A DNA stretch of 64,000 nucleotides from contig NW_023998422.1 in assembly GCF_014805625.2 (NCBI RefSeq), positions 8,974,312 to 9,038,311 of the forward strand. Reading direction: 5' to 3'. The DNA is from Glossina fuscipes (taxonomy: Eukaryota; Arthropoda; Insecta; Diptera; Glossinidae). The position numbers and the translations under genes are program-made. Below the pieces are notes generated by a model. The model saw nothing but the letters and a program-made list of their open reading frames with translations. It did not search any database and was not told the origin of the DNA. Shown here piece by piece: positions 11,441 through 20,952 of the stretch (the first letter of the stretch is position 1; every line of letters starts with the position of its first letter).

Positions 11441-14365
11441 TAAACGCTTCTGCGTGTTACACACGACCGCACTAAATTGACATAAGTGGTGTAGGGTTTA
11501 AAAATGTATGTTTATGTAAGATAACATGAATTATTCAAAAAAAAAAAACGATAATCTTTTCTGCTTCTGGTTTTTTTTTTCTTGTTTGTTTTATTTGTAT
11601 GCACACACATAAAGCATGTAATTTCCGATAAAGTTTTGGAAAAAAATAAAGCATCAGCTGAAAAATAGTCAGTCGCCTCATTCTTAATTGTGTCAGCACC
11701 TTCAAGCCTTCAGTCATAATAACTGAAATAATTAAAATATTAAATACGATATCATGTGCAAGTGTGTCATGTCTTTTTTTTAAATTTGCAATGGCGCGTC
11801 TTTCACTTCATCTCTATCATTTAATTTTTTTTTTTTTTTTTTTTTGGTTGAGTAGAGATGGATTAAGCCAATAGATTTGTATTCAATCACTAATAGTCAT
11901 AGCAGCTTAGTTTTGAGGACTTATTTTTTATTTAATATATTCTTATATTTTCGGCTACAAATTTACGGAAAAGTGTCAACACAGTGAGAGTAAAATTATT
12001 TGGTGATTTTTTTTAAATTTTTATTTAATTTCATTCATTTTATTTATACTTCCGAAAGCAAACAATATATTTGTGTATGGCAAACGAACATCGTGGACGG
12101 GCATCTAATGTGGTTAGAAGATCTAACTTTGGTAAATCACAATACTCTTGTCATTCTGACGCCGAGCGAGGCAGTCAGAACAATTTCACTCAAAATAGAT
12201 CCTGCCCATTTAAACCTTGTGAGGACCCAAAGTGGTCCCTCGTTTTTGGCCTCACGGATTCTCCGTCTCTGGTGAGGGGAAGGGAGTGCTAGGTTAAGAT
12301 AGCATAAGAATAGGAAAAGAAGAAGAGGCTCCAAATACGAACTTATCGCCAACGGAATTGAAATATATTTCTATTGTTTATTTACTATTTTCCTTCTTCT
12401 TCTTCTTCTTTGCATTATTTTGTTATACATACAACGATGATATGACAAATATTCTGATGTAATTGCAACAAACGAGAAGCTTTAGTCGACTCTCGGATGC
12501 TTCCAAATTCGGAGTGGCAGTTGGAATCAAACAGGTGGTTTTCAGGCTCGCTCATTTAATTACACTCAAATGTTTCCAATTTCAGGTGGATTGCAGAGTA
12601 ATTGTTTGTGTATGTGTAATTGTGCTGGTTGAGTTGTTGAAATTTTTAGGAATCTAAAACTTTCCAAATTTTCAATTGATCAAAATACTGCACACGAACA
12701 GTGCGGAGAGCAAATACACATTTTGCATTTAAATTCACTCACTCAGAAACTTTGACATGGATTGTTTCCTGTTTTCTTTTTCTTCTTCTTAAAATCAGCA
12801 ATTCAACGAACAGATCATTTACGGTATTGTTTTGTTTCAGTACTTAAAAGGGAAATTTTTTTTCAATTCTATTTCATATTTTTCTCTTTTCTCAATAATT
12901 AATAATCAATTTAAAACAAATAGTAATAGCGAAAGGAACTCTAGTATAACTTTTTGTTTAGCTAATTTGCTTTAATTTGCTAACTAAAGTAATCAATTGA
13001 AAAATAAAAGAAGTTTTTTTTGAGTCCATCTGAGTTTGAACGAATGGCCTTGCTGATAAAACAGTAAAAGTAAATCAACCACTCTTTGATGTAAGCCCAT
13101 GTTACCATTTACCTAAACCTAAACCCTAAAAAGTCGCTGTCGTTGGTAATCAATACTCGTATTTTCTCGTCTGCACCGCTCGCATCATCATTTTGTTTAT
13201 TATTTTACCCTTGTCACGGTTCTACCTTTAGAGGATAATAAAGGCTGATCTATATTTTTGAAATTTATAAGGGAATGCGATAACTATTTTATTAATCATG
13301 AGGAAATTATTTTGAAAAGCAAACAGACAACAGTCAATGTATTTGCTGTGACAATGTTATTTTATCCCGACCAGACGCACAGATCCAGACCGATTCAGTA
13401 TTTTTAACTATATGCTTACACGAAAATGTTTTAGGAAATTTTCGATCAGATTTTGGATATTGCCGGCAGAATGAAAAACTTTGTGATCTTACAAGCTACG
13501 ATTACTCTGGATAATTATCAATATTTATGTTGTCAACTTTAAATATGTCCACATTAATGTGCAAATTGAATATTAATAAATGACCGACCCAAGTTAAAAA
13601 GTCCGAACTCGTTTTACATTGAATTTTGAATACTCGCAGCCTGAATAGCCTTAAGTCCTATAGCATACGATAGATAATTAATTTGTTGCAGCATTTAGCC
13701 CATTACGTCGACATGATTTGTGCACGATACACTATCTATCTCGTTGAATAACGGATGATACATGGGAAAAAATCAGTGAAGGTGGGTTTATAATGAAGAG
13801 TTACTCACGACACAGTTTGGGGTATAAGAAATGCTGTCGAGCAAAGACGCTTAGATGAACTTTACCAATTTGACGTATATATTGTTATGTACCGTCTTCT
13901 TTTCGCTTGAACAGCTTTTCAGCTGTTGAGAAGAATTATTAACTTTTACTTAACTAATTACAAGAGAAATAATCGGTGTACAAACATAATAAATGCACAA
14001 CAAAATATAACAAATTTATTAGTATGATTGTAACATCATTAATTAATGGGAAATAACCCTTTAAAATAGATGCATATAATCATTATATTTTATTACTTGA
14101 CGCTATTAAGCAAAGGTGCCGAAGGAAGAGGTGGAATTGACGGTCAAGTAGGAAAAATTTGCAGACTTAGCAAATTCAAAAGCAGCAGTCGAGGGAGTTC
14201 AAGGTGCACTGAAATTTCGCTCCGGTCAAAACTTTCGATAGTAAGGTATTTCCCTATTTTTCGTTCCCAAAAGCAAAATACAATAACCTCGTGTCTACAG
14301 CGGTTTTTCTCTCAAATTTACGGAAAATGCGTCGATTTGGAATCATTCTACAGGTTTCTTGTTCA
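11441..14365. other. Non-coding stretch with one hairpin-rich block
   Basis: No gene could be supported. T/A homopolymers occur near 11570 and 11830. The block 12140-12300 is unusually GC-rich and self-complementary (see findings). Short open frames here have no recognisable motif. Confidence 0.4.
12146..12290. other. Hairpin-rich GC-rich block
   Basis: Three adjacent inverted repeats: TTCTGAC with GTCAGAA (extended by GCC/GGC), GAGGACC with GGTCCCTC around CAAAGT, and CCTCAC with GTGAGG around a GGA/TCC inner pair. The surrounding DNA is AT-rich. It could be a structured RNA gene or part of a transposon; I do not recognise a family, and open frames cross it on both strands. Confidence 0.35.
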
Positions 14366-14590
14366 ATTTTTTGGTGTAGGATGCTTGTTCTTGTTCAATT
14401 ACTTGGTGTAGGATGCTTGTTCTTGTTCAATTACTTGGTGTACGATGCTTGTTCTTATTCATTTACTTGGTGTAGGATGCTTGTTCTTATTCATTTACTT
14501 CGTGTGGAATGCGTGTTCTTGTTCAATTACTTGATGTAGGATGCTTGTTCTTGCTTATTTACATGGTGTAGAATGCTTGTTCTTGTTACA
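14366..14590. repeat. 32-bp tandem repeat, about seven copies
   Basis: Unit reads approximately GTGTAGGATGCTTGTTCTTG plus TTCAATTACTTG. Unit starts at 14374, 14406, 14438, 14470, 14502, 14534 and 14566 are exactly 32 bp apart; copies differ by one to four bases. Because 32 is not a multiple of three, the plus-strand frame through it cycles through three peptide versions, so I do not call it coding. Confidence 0.9.
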
Positions 14591-15109
14591 CAAGTATTTT
14601 ACCGGTAAAAAGATTTGTTTACATTTACAATGTATTTGTGTATTTACATCATGCATTTCACCTTTAATAATAAATTGATTAGTTTCAAAGAAAACCCACT
14701 CTTGGCAAATTCCTTGGCATGGAGAGGGAGGTAGACGACTAATTATACTCGAGGAAGTCGTTAATTGCGTATTCAAGTGCTAGAAAAAAATATCCTTGAC
14801 AAAACACGGCAAAAGAGTCAATTACGAGGTCCTGGGTCAATCATTGCTATCCATAAATTTGAAATGAAATAAAAGTCACCTTTAGTTAAGAAGTTTTTAT
14901 TTTAATCAAATCTTGGACTTCTTAAAAAAGTATACTTTTAATTTATTTTATAATTATTTTAATACATTGCGTTGAAAGAGACAGGCACTTCGGTTTTCAA
15001 ATCAAAAACGGCTTTTTTTGTAGCCTAATAATATAATTAATTAGTCTCGGTTTGTAATAAATTTCTATTGTGTGTCTAACAGAGTTCATTGGGTGACTTT
15101 AAATTATTA

Positions 15110-16930
15110 GAAATATATGCAGATTCTTGTCTTTTAAATCTCGAATGATCTCGCGACGTTTGGTTAGTTTCTTTGCTAAGCTTCTTGGATAACGATAAAA
15201 AATGTTTTCGAGCCGTTTTTGAAGTATACAGTCCTTTTCACTGATTGCTCGTTGTTTGTTCTTTTTTGATTTAATGACAACAAGCGATTTTTATGAATCA
15301 TCATTGGAACATGTGAAGTCGAATGCCCGATGTTTAAAAGATTGCCAAGTATTTTGAAAATTTAAAATGGCTTGTTTGGATTCATCATCATGGTGTATCA
15401 TCGATCTGTACACATGCAAACTGCTTTGAATTATCTTAAGTAAGAACCCATTCACTTTTCTCTTCTTCCACTTTTATATCCGGCTTTTTCTCGTCTGTGG
15501 ACAATTTGCCGCTCCATCTAGGGTGATATTCGTCTTCTTTCCTACTTGTTAAAGGTGTGTTAAAAGTTTTTTTTCAGACAGCATGCTTTGCTTTTTGGCA
15601 ATAACTTTATTTTTTATACAAAGCAAATTATTCTCAATATCAAATTCGTTTAGCAGGCCTTCCACAGGTTTTTTCCCTTTCTCAGATATGAGCACTTTCT
15701 TGCCATTAGCCGTTTGAAAACCTGTAGTTTTGTCGACTTATGCAATGCTCTGCAATTTTTCTTAATTTAAATTCCCTGGCGATCTTTATTATCTTCCAGT
15801 CTAGTTTCATAGTCTTTTTCTTTTTCCAAGCCAACATTATCTTGATGCATTTTAAAGGTAACTTTATTTCCTATTTCTTCTATTCCATTTTCAATAAAAA
15901 CTCCATTTACTTGCATGCTTCTCAGCCGTGAAGACCGCTAACGCCCATAAATAAATTACGAGGACTTTTTAGCGCCTATCGCGAACGTTTGCCAACTTCT
16001 CCTTTATCAACTCCCCTGACAGAGAAGTCAACTTACGTCATAGATAATATGAATTGTGCCAGAGAAAAGAGCAGCAACGACGAGTCTGGCACTACTAACC
16101 TCTCCCGAAAAACAGCGGATTGCCAGAGCTTTAATTCGAAATCCTCGTGTACTGTTGCTGGACGAAGCCACATCCGCATTAGATGCTGAAAGTGAAAGCC
16201 TAGTGCAAGCTGAAATCACTGATGCTGAGTAATGTTTTGAAAAAATTTTTGAAAATAGATCAAAATCTTATTATAATACACATAATTTTTCCTTTCGCTT
16301 AGCAAACGCATTCAACTATCGCATTCTTTAGTATTATTATAAAATTAAATATACAATAACATGTTCTTGTAATTGTCTGGTGTTAATTAATGTTTGGAAG
16401 AACACTACATTAAATTGATTTTTGTTTTCGTTTCGCAGCGATTAAAATCATTGTATAAGAATGCTTACACGTTTCTTTGCCTTTTTCGCACATCGATTGA
16501 AAGCCTGCTTTGATTGCTATTTGCGTACTGCTGTTTCCAGTTTGCCCAACTTGGACTCCATACTTTTAATCGATATCTGAGCTTTTATGTCTTTTAGTTC
16601 AGTTACATAATTCGTTTCATGCAAATTGTCTTGAAATTCTCATAGAATATTTTGTACGGATATTTGGCTTTCTTCCGATATAGAGATTTTTTTACCATTC
16701 GCTGTTTGAAAGCTCACAGAAATAAGCGAACTTCCCGGATTATTGACCTTGCCCACTTCATCTCGATTCACTTTACTTTTCACTTCTTCCCATTCGTTTT
16801 CAATAAAATTCACGCCAACTGGATTTTTACCTACTCCCAACTCCGGCCATTCTCCGCTAGCTCTTTGAAGTCCTAATGCAACATTAGTTTCTCTCAGCAC
16901 CAAGTTCTTAGAGTATTCACTAATATTGTA
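15110..16930 (-). pseudogene. Decayed BRCA2-like gene with BRC motifs
   Basis: Minus-strand sequence encodes two BRC-type RAD51-binding motifs: SFQTANGKKISISEE near 16640-16730 and GFQTANGKKVLISEKG with VEGLLNEFD at about 15620-15705. BRC repeats are specific to BRCA2 proteins, which load RAD51 on single-stranded DNA. Coding-like sequence continues between and after them (ETNYVTELKDIKAQIS; then LAKKLTKRREIIRDLKDK near 15110-15200). It is broken: an in-frame TGA near 16645, a TAG near 16520, a frame shift at an eight-A run near 15570, and more stops near 15440. The segment 15960-16230 between the motifs contains unrelated ABC-transporter sequence in the opposite orientation. I infer a pseudogene or a heavily degraded local copy. 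The motif identification is good; the extent is approximate. Confidence 0.6.
16050..16235 (+). pseudogene. ABC-transporter ATPase fragment (ABCB type)
   Basis: Plus-strand sequence at about 16117-16232 reads [20 protein letters not shown] then [14 protein letters not shown]. These are the end of the ABC signature region, Walker B ([11 protein letters not shown]) and D-loop of an ABCB half-transporter. The signature itself is damaged (a frame change between GTT.. and the LSGGQ position, which reads LSPEKQ), no Walker A is present, and a stop follows directly. It lies between the two BRC motifs of the BRCA2-like pseudogene, on the other strand. Confidence 0.6.
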
Positions 16931-17104
16931 TCTTTGTTATTTTTAAAGCCAATCAAACAAATAAGCATAAAAAAAATATGACCAATATCTGGGTAGGCGT
17001 TAAACCGAGTACACCTTTAACACGTTTCACCTGCTTCATGTAGGTGACGACAGGCGAAAAGATTAACAGTAATCCGGAGAACATTTCATAGCGAAAAAGA
17101 CTGA

Positions 17105-17535
17105 AGAAGTTTCAATTGTCAAGTTGGTTCAGCGGTTACAGGCCAAAAGACGATTACTTCGTAATCGACAAACTGAACTGCGAACTCGAAGAGAGAAACG
17201 AGGAGCAGTTCTCATAGCTGTGTTAAATTCAAGAGATAATTTAACGCCATTCTCAAAAAAACTCAAGCCGGCATTCCCAACTTAAGAAACGGACGAAGCA
17301 TTTCAAAGCGCCTGCGAGATTTTTTACGCCGCCAAGCATCAATATTTGGTGGGGCCGAACATCGCCAAGCACCTACAGGCGACCACCATGTCGCGGGTTG
17401 CTTTCTTCCGAACAGCAAGCTCGTGCAGCAGGGGTGTGAGGCACCGAACAAATTTGCTCAGATTCATATTATTTATACTGTTGTCTAGGAAAAACTTTAA
17501 GGAGGAAAAGGATACGAATGTTACATCCTTCTAAG
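17105..17535 (+). pseudogene. Unidentified coding-like fragment, copy 1
   Basis: Plus frame begins with a strongly basic helical segment (VQRLQAKRRLLRNRQTELR), continues ALVNSRD-like LNSRDNLTPFSKKLKPAF, meets a TAA near 17283, then stays open with CEIFYAAKHQYLVGPNIAKH and VAFFRTAS. A related module is found again at about 17620-17750. I do not recognise the family. The stop and lack of a clear start argue for a dead copy or a retroelement remnant. Confidence 0.35.
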
Positions 17536-17617
17536 CAGTACACTCTCCCCCCTCCTCGCAATATTCAGTGTATTCCAACGGTGAGTTTGAATTTATCTTT
17601 ACTGATTGTCATTTATA

Positions 17618-17750
17618 AGAGGTCCATGCAGCATTTAAGGAAACATACGAAGTTTTCTACGCGGGCATGAGGCGCCGTATGGTCGACCAGAATATAGGCA
17701 AGCGGGTGCAGGCGTCTGCAGTCGCACAGCTTGGCTTCTTTAGAAAATAA
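17618..17750 (+). pseudogene. Unidentified coding-like fragment, copy 2
   Basis: Reads AAFKETYEVFYAGMRRRMV and QNIGKRVQASAVAQLGFFRK, then TAA. It aligns with copy 1 (CEIFYAAK..., PNIAKHLQAT..., AFFRTA) at about half the positions, so the two are diverged duplicates. Function unknown. Confidence 0.35.
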
Positions 17751-18066
17751 GGTTCCTGCAACAACGGCAGTAGCCATAGACCCAATTTACTTGGCTGTAT
17801 ACTCGTCAAGCTTTCAACAGGAAAAAATTTCATAGAGCGCAAGCACATCAACATAGATCGGCACATTCTTTTGCAACGGGTCCAGTTATACTGGAATCTT
17901 TCATTTCGCCTTTATTGTTTACTAGACTCCCCGCGTTATCCTCAAAAGGCCGTCCCTCCTTCGGAATGGCTTTCTCTGCCGTATGGCTACAGCTGAAAGG
18001 AAAGTAAATTACCTTTATACAAATTTTTAAAATAGAAAACAAATGAATCCATGAATGAATTATTAG

Positions 18067-18210
18067 AATAAGTGTTGCAAAAATACCTCAACAATTCTGC
18101 TAAATGAATAAGTGGCGGGAAAAAACCGCGGCAATTCTATTGAATGAGAATAAGTGGTGCAAAAATACCTCAACAATTCTGCTAAATGAATAAGTAGGGG
18201 AAGAAAACGT
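18067..18210. repeat. About 40-bp tandem repeat, 3-4 copies
   Basis: Unit AATAAGTGNTGCAAAAATAC followed by CTCAACAATTCTGCTAAATG begins at 18067, 18107, 18149 and 18189 (spacing 40, 42, 40). Copies 1 and 3 are nearly identical; copy 2 is diverged; the fourth is cut short. Confidence 0.85.
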
Positions 18211-19302
18211 TTTTGCTCAATAAAAATTTGAATAGTTCTTTGGCAATTGCAGCTTTGTTTACTGTTTTTTAAAATCAAAGTAAAAGGGGCAACGTAGCCG
18301 CTAATGAAAAAGCAAAGCTTTAAGTTTTGAAAATGTTTAACAAGAGAGGAAACGCCAACTGCACGCGAATTTTTTTAAAATGGGCCGCCTTTTCGCAAAA
18401 TTCCATACAATTCTGAGATATTTTTAAGTTTATTCACTGCACGTACCTTTTTCCTCAACTCAGGTCTACCCATTTTGGCAATGGCCGCAAATATACCACC
18501 GACGCCAGCAGCTGGTAAATGATTCAAGCGATCATGAATTCCGTGCTCAGCAATTACGTATAGCTGCGGCTGTAAACATTTTTTTAAATAAATTGATTTT
18601 ACACTTTATTAAGCTTTAGTAAATAATACCAATATTGTCAGCGCAGATCATCACAGCGCCTACAATAAACGATATGCGAAATTGCCCTTCCGCGGTTCCA
18701 CAACGTCCTATATCGCAGTACCGTAAGAAAGCGTAAATGTATAAATGTCATTATGTTCATTACACTAATATTTTTTTTCTCAATCACTAAACATTATAAG
18801 AGCATATTCATAAATTAAGGATTCGCTAAGATTAATATTTTACGGAAATTCATCTCTTTTAGACATTTTTCGTGCACTCTTGGTAAGGAAAGGAAATTGA
18901 AGGAATTGAAAAATAAGAAAAAGAAGAGTGGTGCAGCCATAATTGCAAATTTTGAAAGGTGTTGCCATAAATCGAAATTTACGTTATATCCCTTCAGAGT
19001 AATACAACTAAATATCAATAAATACGATAAATGCATGAATGAAACGAATTTATTCATCTTTGCAGACTTCTTCCAAATTTTGTGACAATTAACGAATCGT
19101 ATATTATGTCTACATACAAACGAAACAAACAGAAAACAATGTACAAGAAGAAATAAAGGCAATTTATTTTACATTTAGAAATTATTTTCATTCTGATACA
19201 ACTTGATCGGATTATTTTAAAAATTCATGGAATTGATTACAACTTTTTTCTCATTCTGATATAACTTCATTAAGTCTTTGAATAGATCACATCAACCAAC
19301 GT

Positions 19303-19384
19303 GCAGTCGTGGCCGAGCGGTTAAGGCGCTTGACTAGAACTCAGATTCCCTCTGGGAGCGTGGGTTTCGAATCCTAGCGACTAA
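19303..19384 (+). pseudogene. tRNA-Ser (AGA) pseudogene
   Basis: Starts GCAGTCGTGGCCGAGCGGTT, the start of fly tRNA-Ser including a good A box, and keeps the AGA anticodon in CTAGAAC and the long variable arm TTCCCTCTGGGA. The anticodon stem has a C/A mismatch, the T loop has an extra T (GGGTTTCGAATCC), the T stem has lost a pair, and the acceptor 3' strand reads CGACTAA instead of CGACTGC. These defects argue against function. Confidence 0.75.
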
Positions 19385-19966
19385 AACACAAAGTAAAGAA
19401 AACTTAAGAATTAGGACATATGCGGGGTCGCGGAGACAATTGCAAACTAATTTGAGGAGGAGAGAGATTCTGCAGGTTAGAGGGAAAAAGAAGTCGTGGT
19501 GATTCGATTACCCGCGTATCATGGCTGCATTCAACAGTAAAATTTCCAAAAACGAATTACCTGTCGAGGGCGACATGTGCAAGACTCCATCTCGACGAAG
19601 TCGCGCGCGCTATACCAAATCGCAGTTCTAGGCCCTGAGAGCAGCCATCCCAGTGGGTATTAACAATCGGCTCCGTATTCAAGTTGCAGTATAGAAAAGA
19701 ACACATATCATTTTAAATCTAAGCTCATGATGAATGCTGCTGATTACCCCTTTTTACAATTATTGCTTGCGCGTATAACTTTTAAGAGAAAACAAAATTT
19801 TTGAAAAGCTGGTAAACACTGCATCCTGAATGAGAACAATATTTTCGTAACTAAGTTTGTTGTAGAAAAATAATAAAACATTTATTTTTCTTATCAATTT
19901 CTAATTTGTCTTGAAAATTGAAAAAAAAGAAGAAAAAAACTCAATTACAATGAATATACTCACACA

Positions 19967-20137
19967 TCCGCCTGAGTAGCCGAAGGCGAGGAATCGCGAC
20001 TAGTCAATGGTCGTGGGTTCGAATCTCAAGTGCGGTAGAGTTTTTAATAAAAGCCGATAGTCTTAGATGCTAGTGCTTTTAAGAGTTTAGTCTTAGAATT
20101 TGTTTCTCTGGCGAAATTAATAATAATAATAATAATA
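19967..20137 (+). mobile_element. tRNA-derived SINE-like element
   Basis: The head has an A-box-like GTAGCCGAAGG and a near-perfect B box GGTTCGAATCT (about 20017-20027), with CCGC near 19968 able to pair with GCGG near 20034. It is followed by an unrelated body and a run of (AAT)n at 20114-20137. tRNA-like head, body and short 3' repeat is the layout of tRNA-derived SINEs. Family not known to me. Confidence 0.5.
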
Positions 20138-20952
20138 CTATCACAAGTCTGAGCAATTGTCTTAAGAGAAAGTAGTTAATGTTAAAATGTTGTAGTTTTA
20201 CAATTGTATAAATCACTTAACGCTTTCCGTAAATATGTGGTTATTAACAACAAAACCTACAAATATGTAAACTTTAAATAATTTTTGCAGTTTATATTAG
20301 ATACAATGCAAGCAATTTTGATGCTCAACAAAAATTCCCAATTAAAAGAGAATCGTTACAATTTTGCTATAACAGAGAGAGTGTGCACATATTAAGTAAT
20401 ACTGTTACTGCTTAAAAAAAAAATAAAAAAAATAAATTGTTTGCTCTTAAAAAAAATGCATTTCCTTGAATGAAGAAAGGAAGGAAATATGTAAGTTGGG
20501 CAAAAAAAAAAGCATTTCTTATTAAATAAAAGTCGTGTGTGCAATGGGCGCGAAGGTTGTATTCTAATTTCAGGTAGCGATGAATCTCGATCGTTTATGG
20601 TGGTTGGTAAAACATTGTCCCTGGACGAAGCGTAAACGTGAATCCATTGATAATAAACGGATAACAAATGAAATTTTATATCAAACATAAAATTTAATCG
20701 TGCGAAGTCTGTAAGTCTGTAAGTCAACCCGTTAATTTTACGTTTGCGACAAATACTCCTCCTTTTTCGTATATACGCTCAATGTTGGCAAAAGTTCTGC
20801 AATGTAATCAGGTAATTAAACTAAGACAATATGTTGGTATAAGTTTATTCTGTACATATGAATATAATCATGGCTTTCTATCTGCATTTGTGTTTTGCTT
20901 ATATGAACGGTTACCTATCTATTCGCGCGTAATATTTAAAAAGTACTTATAA
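20138..20952. other. Non-coding stretch
   Basis: AT-rich, no gene seen. It lies downstream of the minus-strand MED16 gene and so should include its 3' UTR. Confidence 0.45.

Noticed and set aside
14291..14539. 82-codon plus-strand open frame through the 32-bp array
   Set aside because: It is a by-product of a tandem repeat whose unit length is not a multiple of three.
14366..14590. CRISPR-like array
   Set aside because: Units are contiguous 32-bp repeats without unique spacers, in a eukaryotic genome.
18440..18740. Two possible exons on the minus strand ([18 protein letters not shown] and GQFRISFIVGAVMICADN)
   Set aside because: They look coding, but the splice phases do not match, the plus strand is also open here, and I recognise no family; not listed as a gene.
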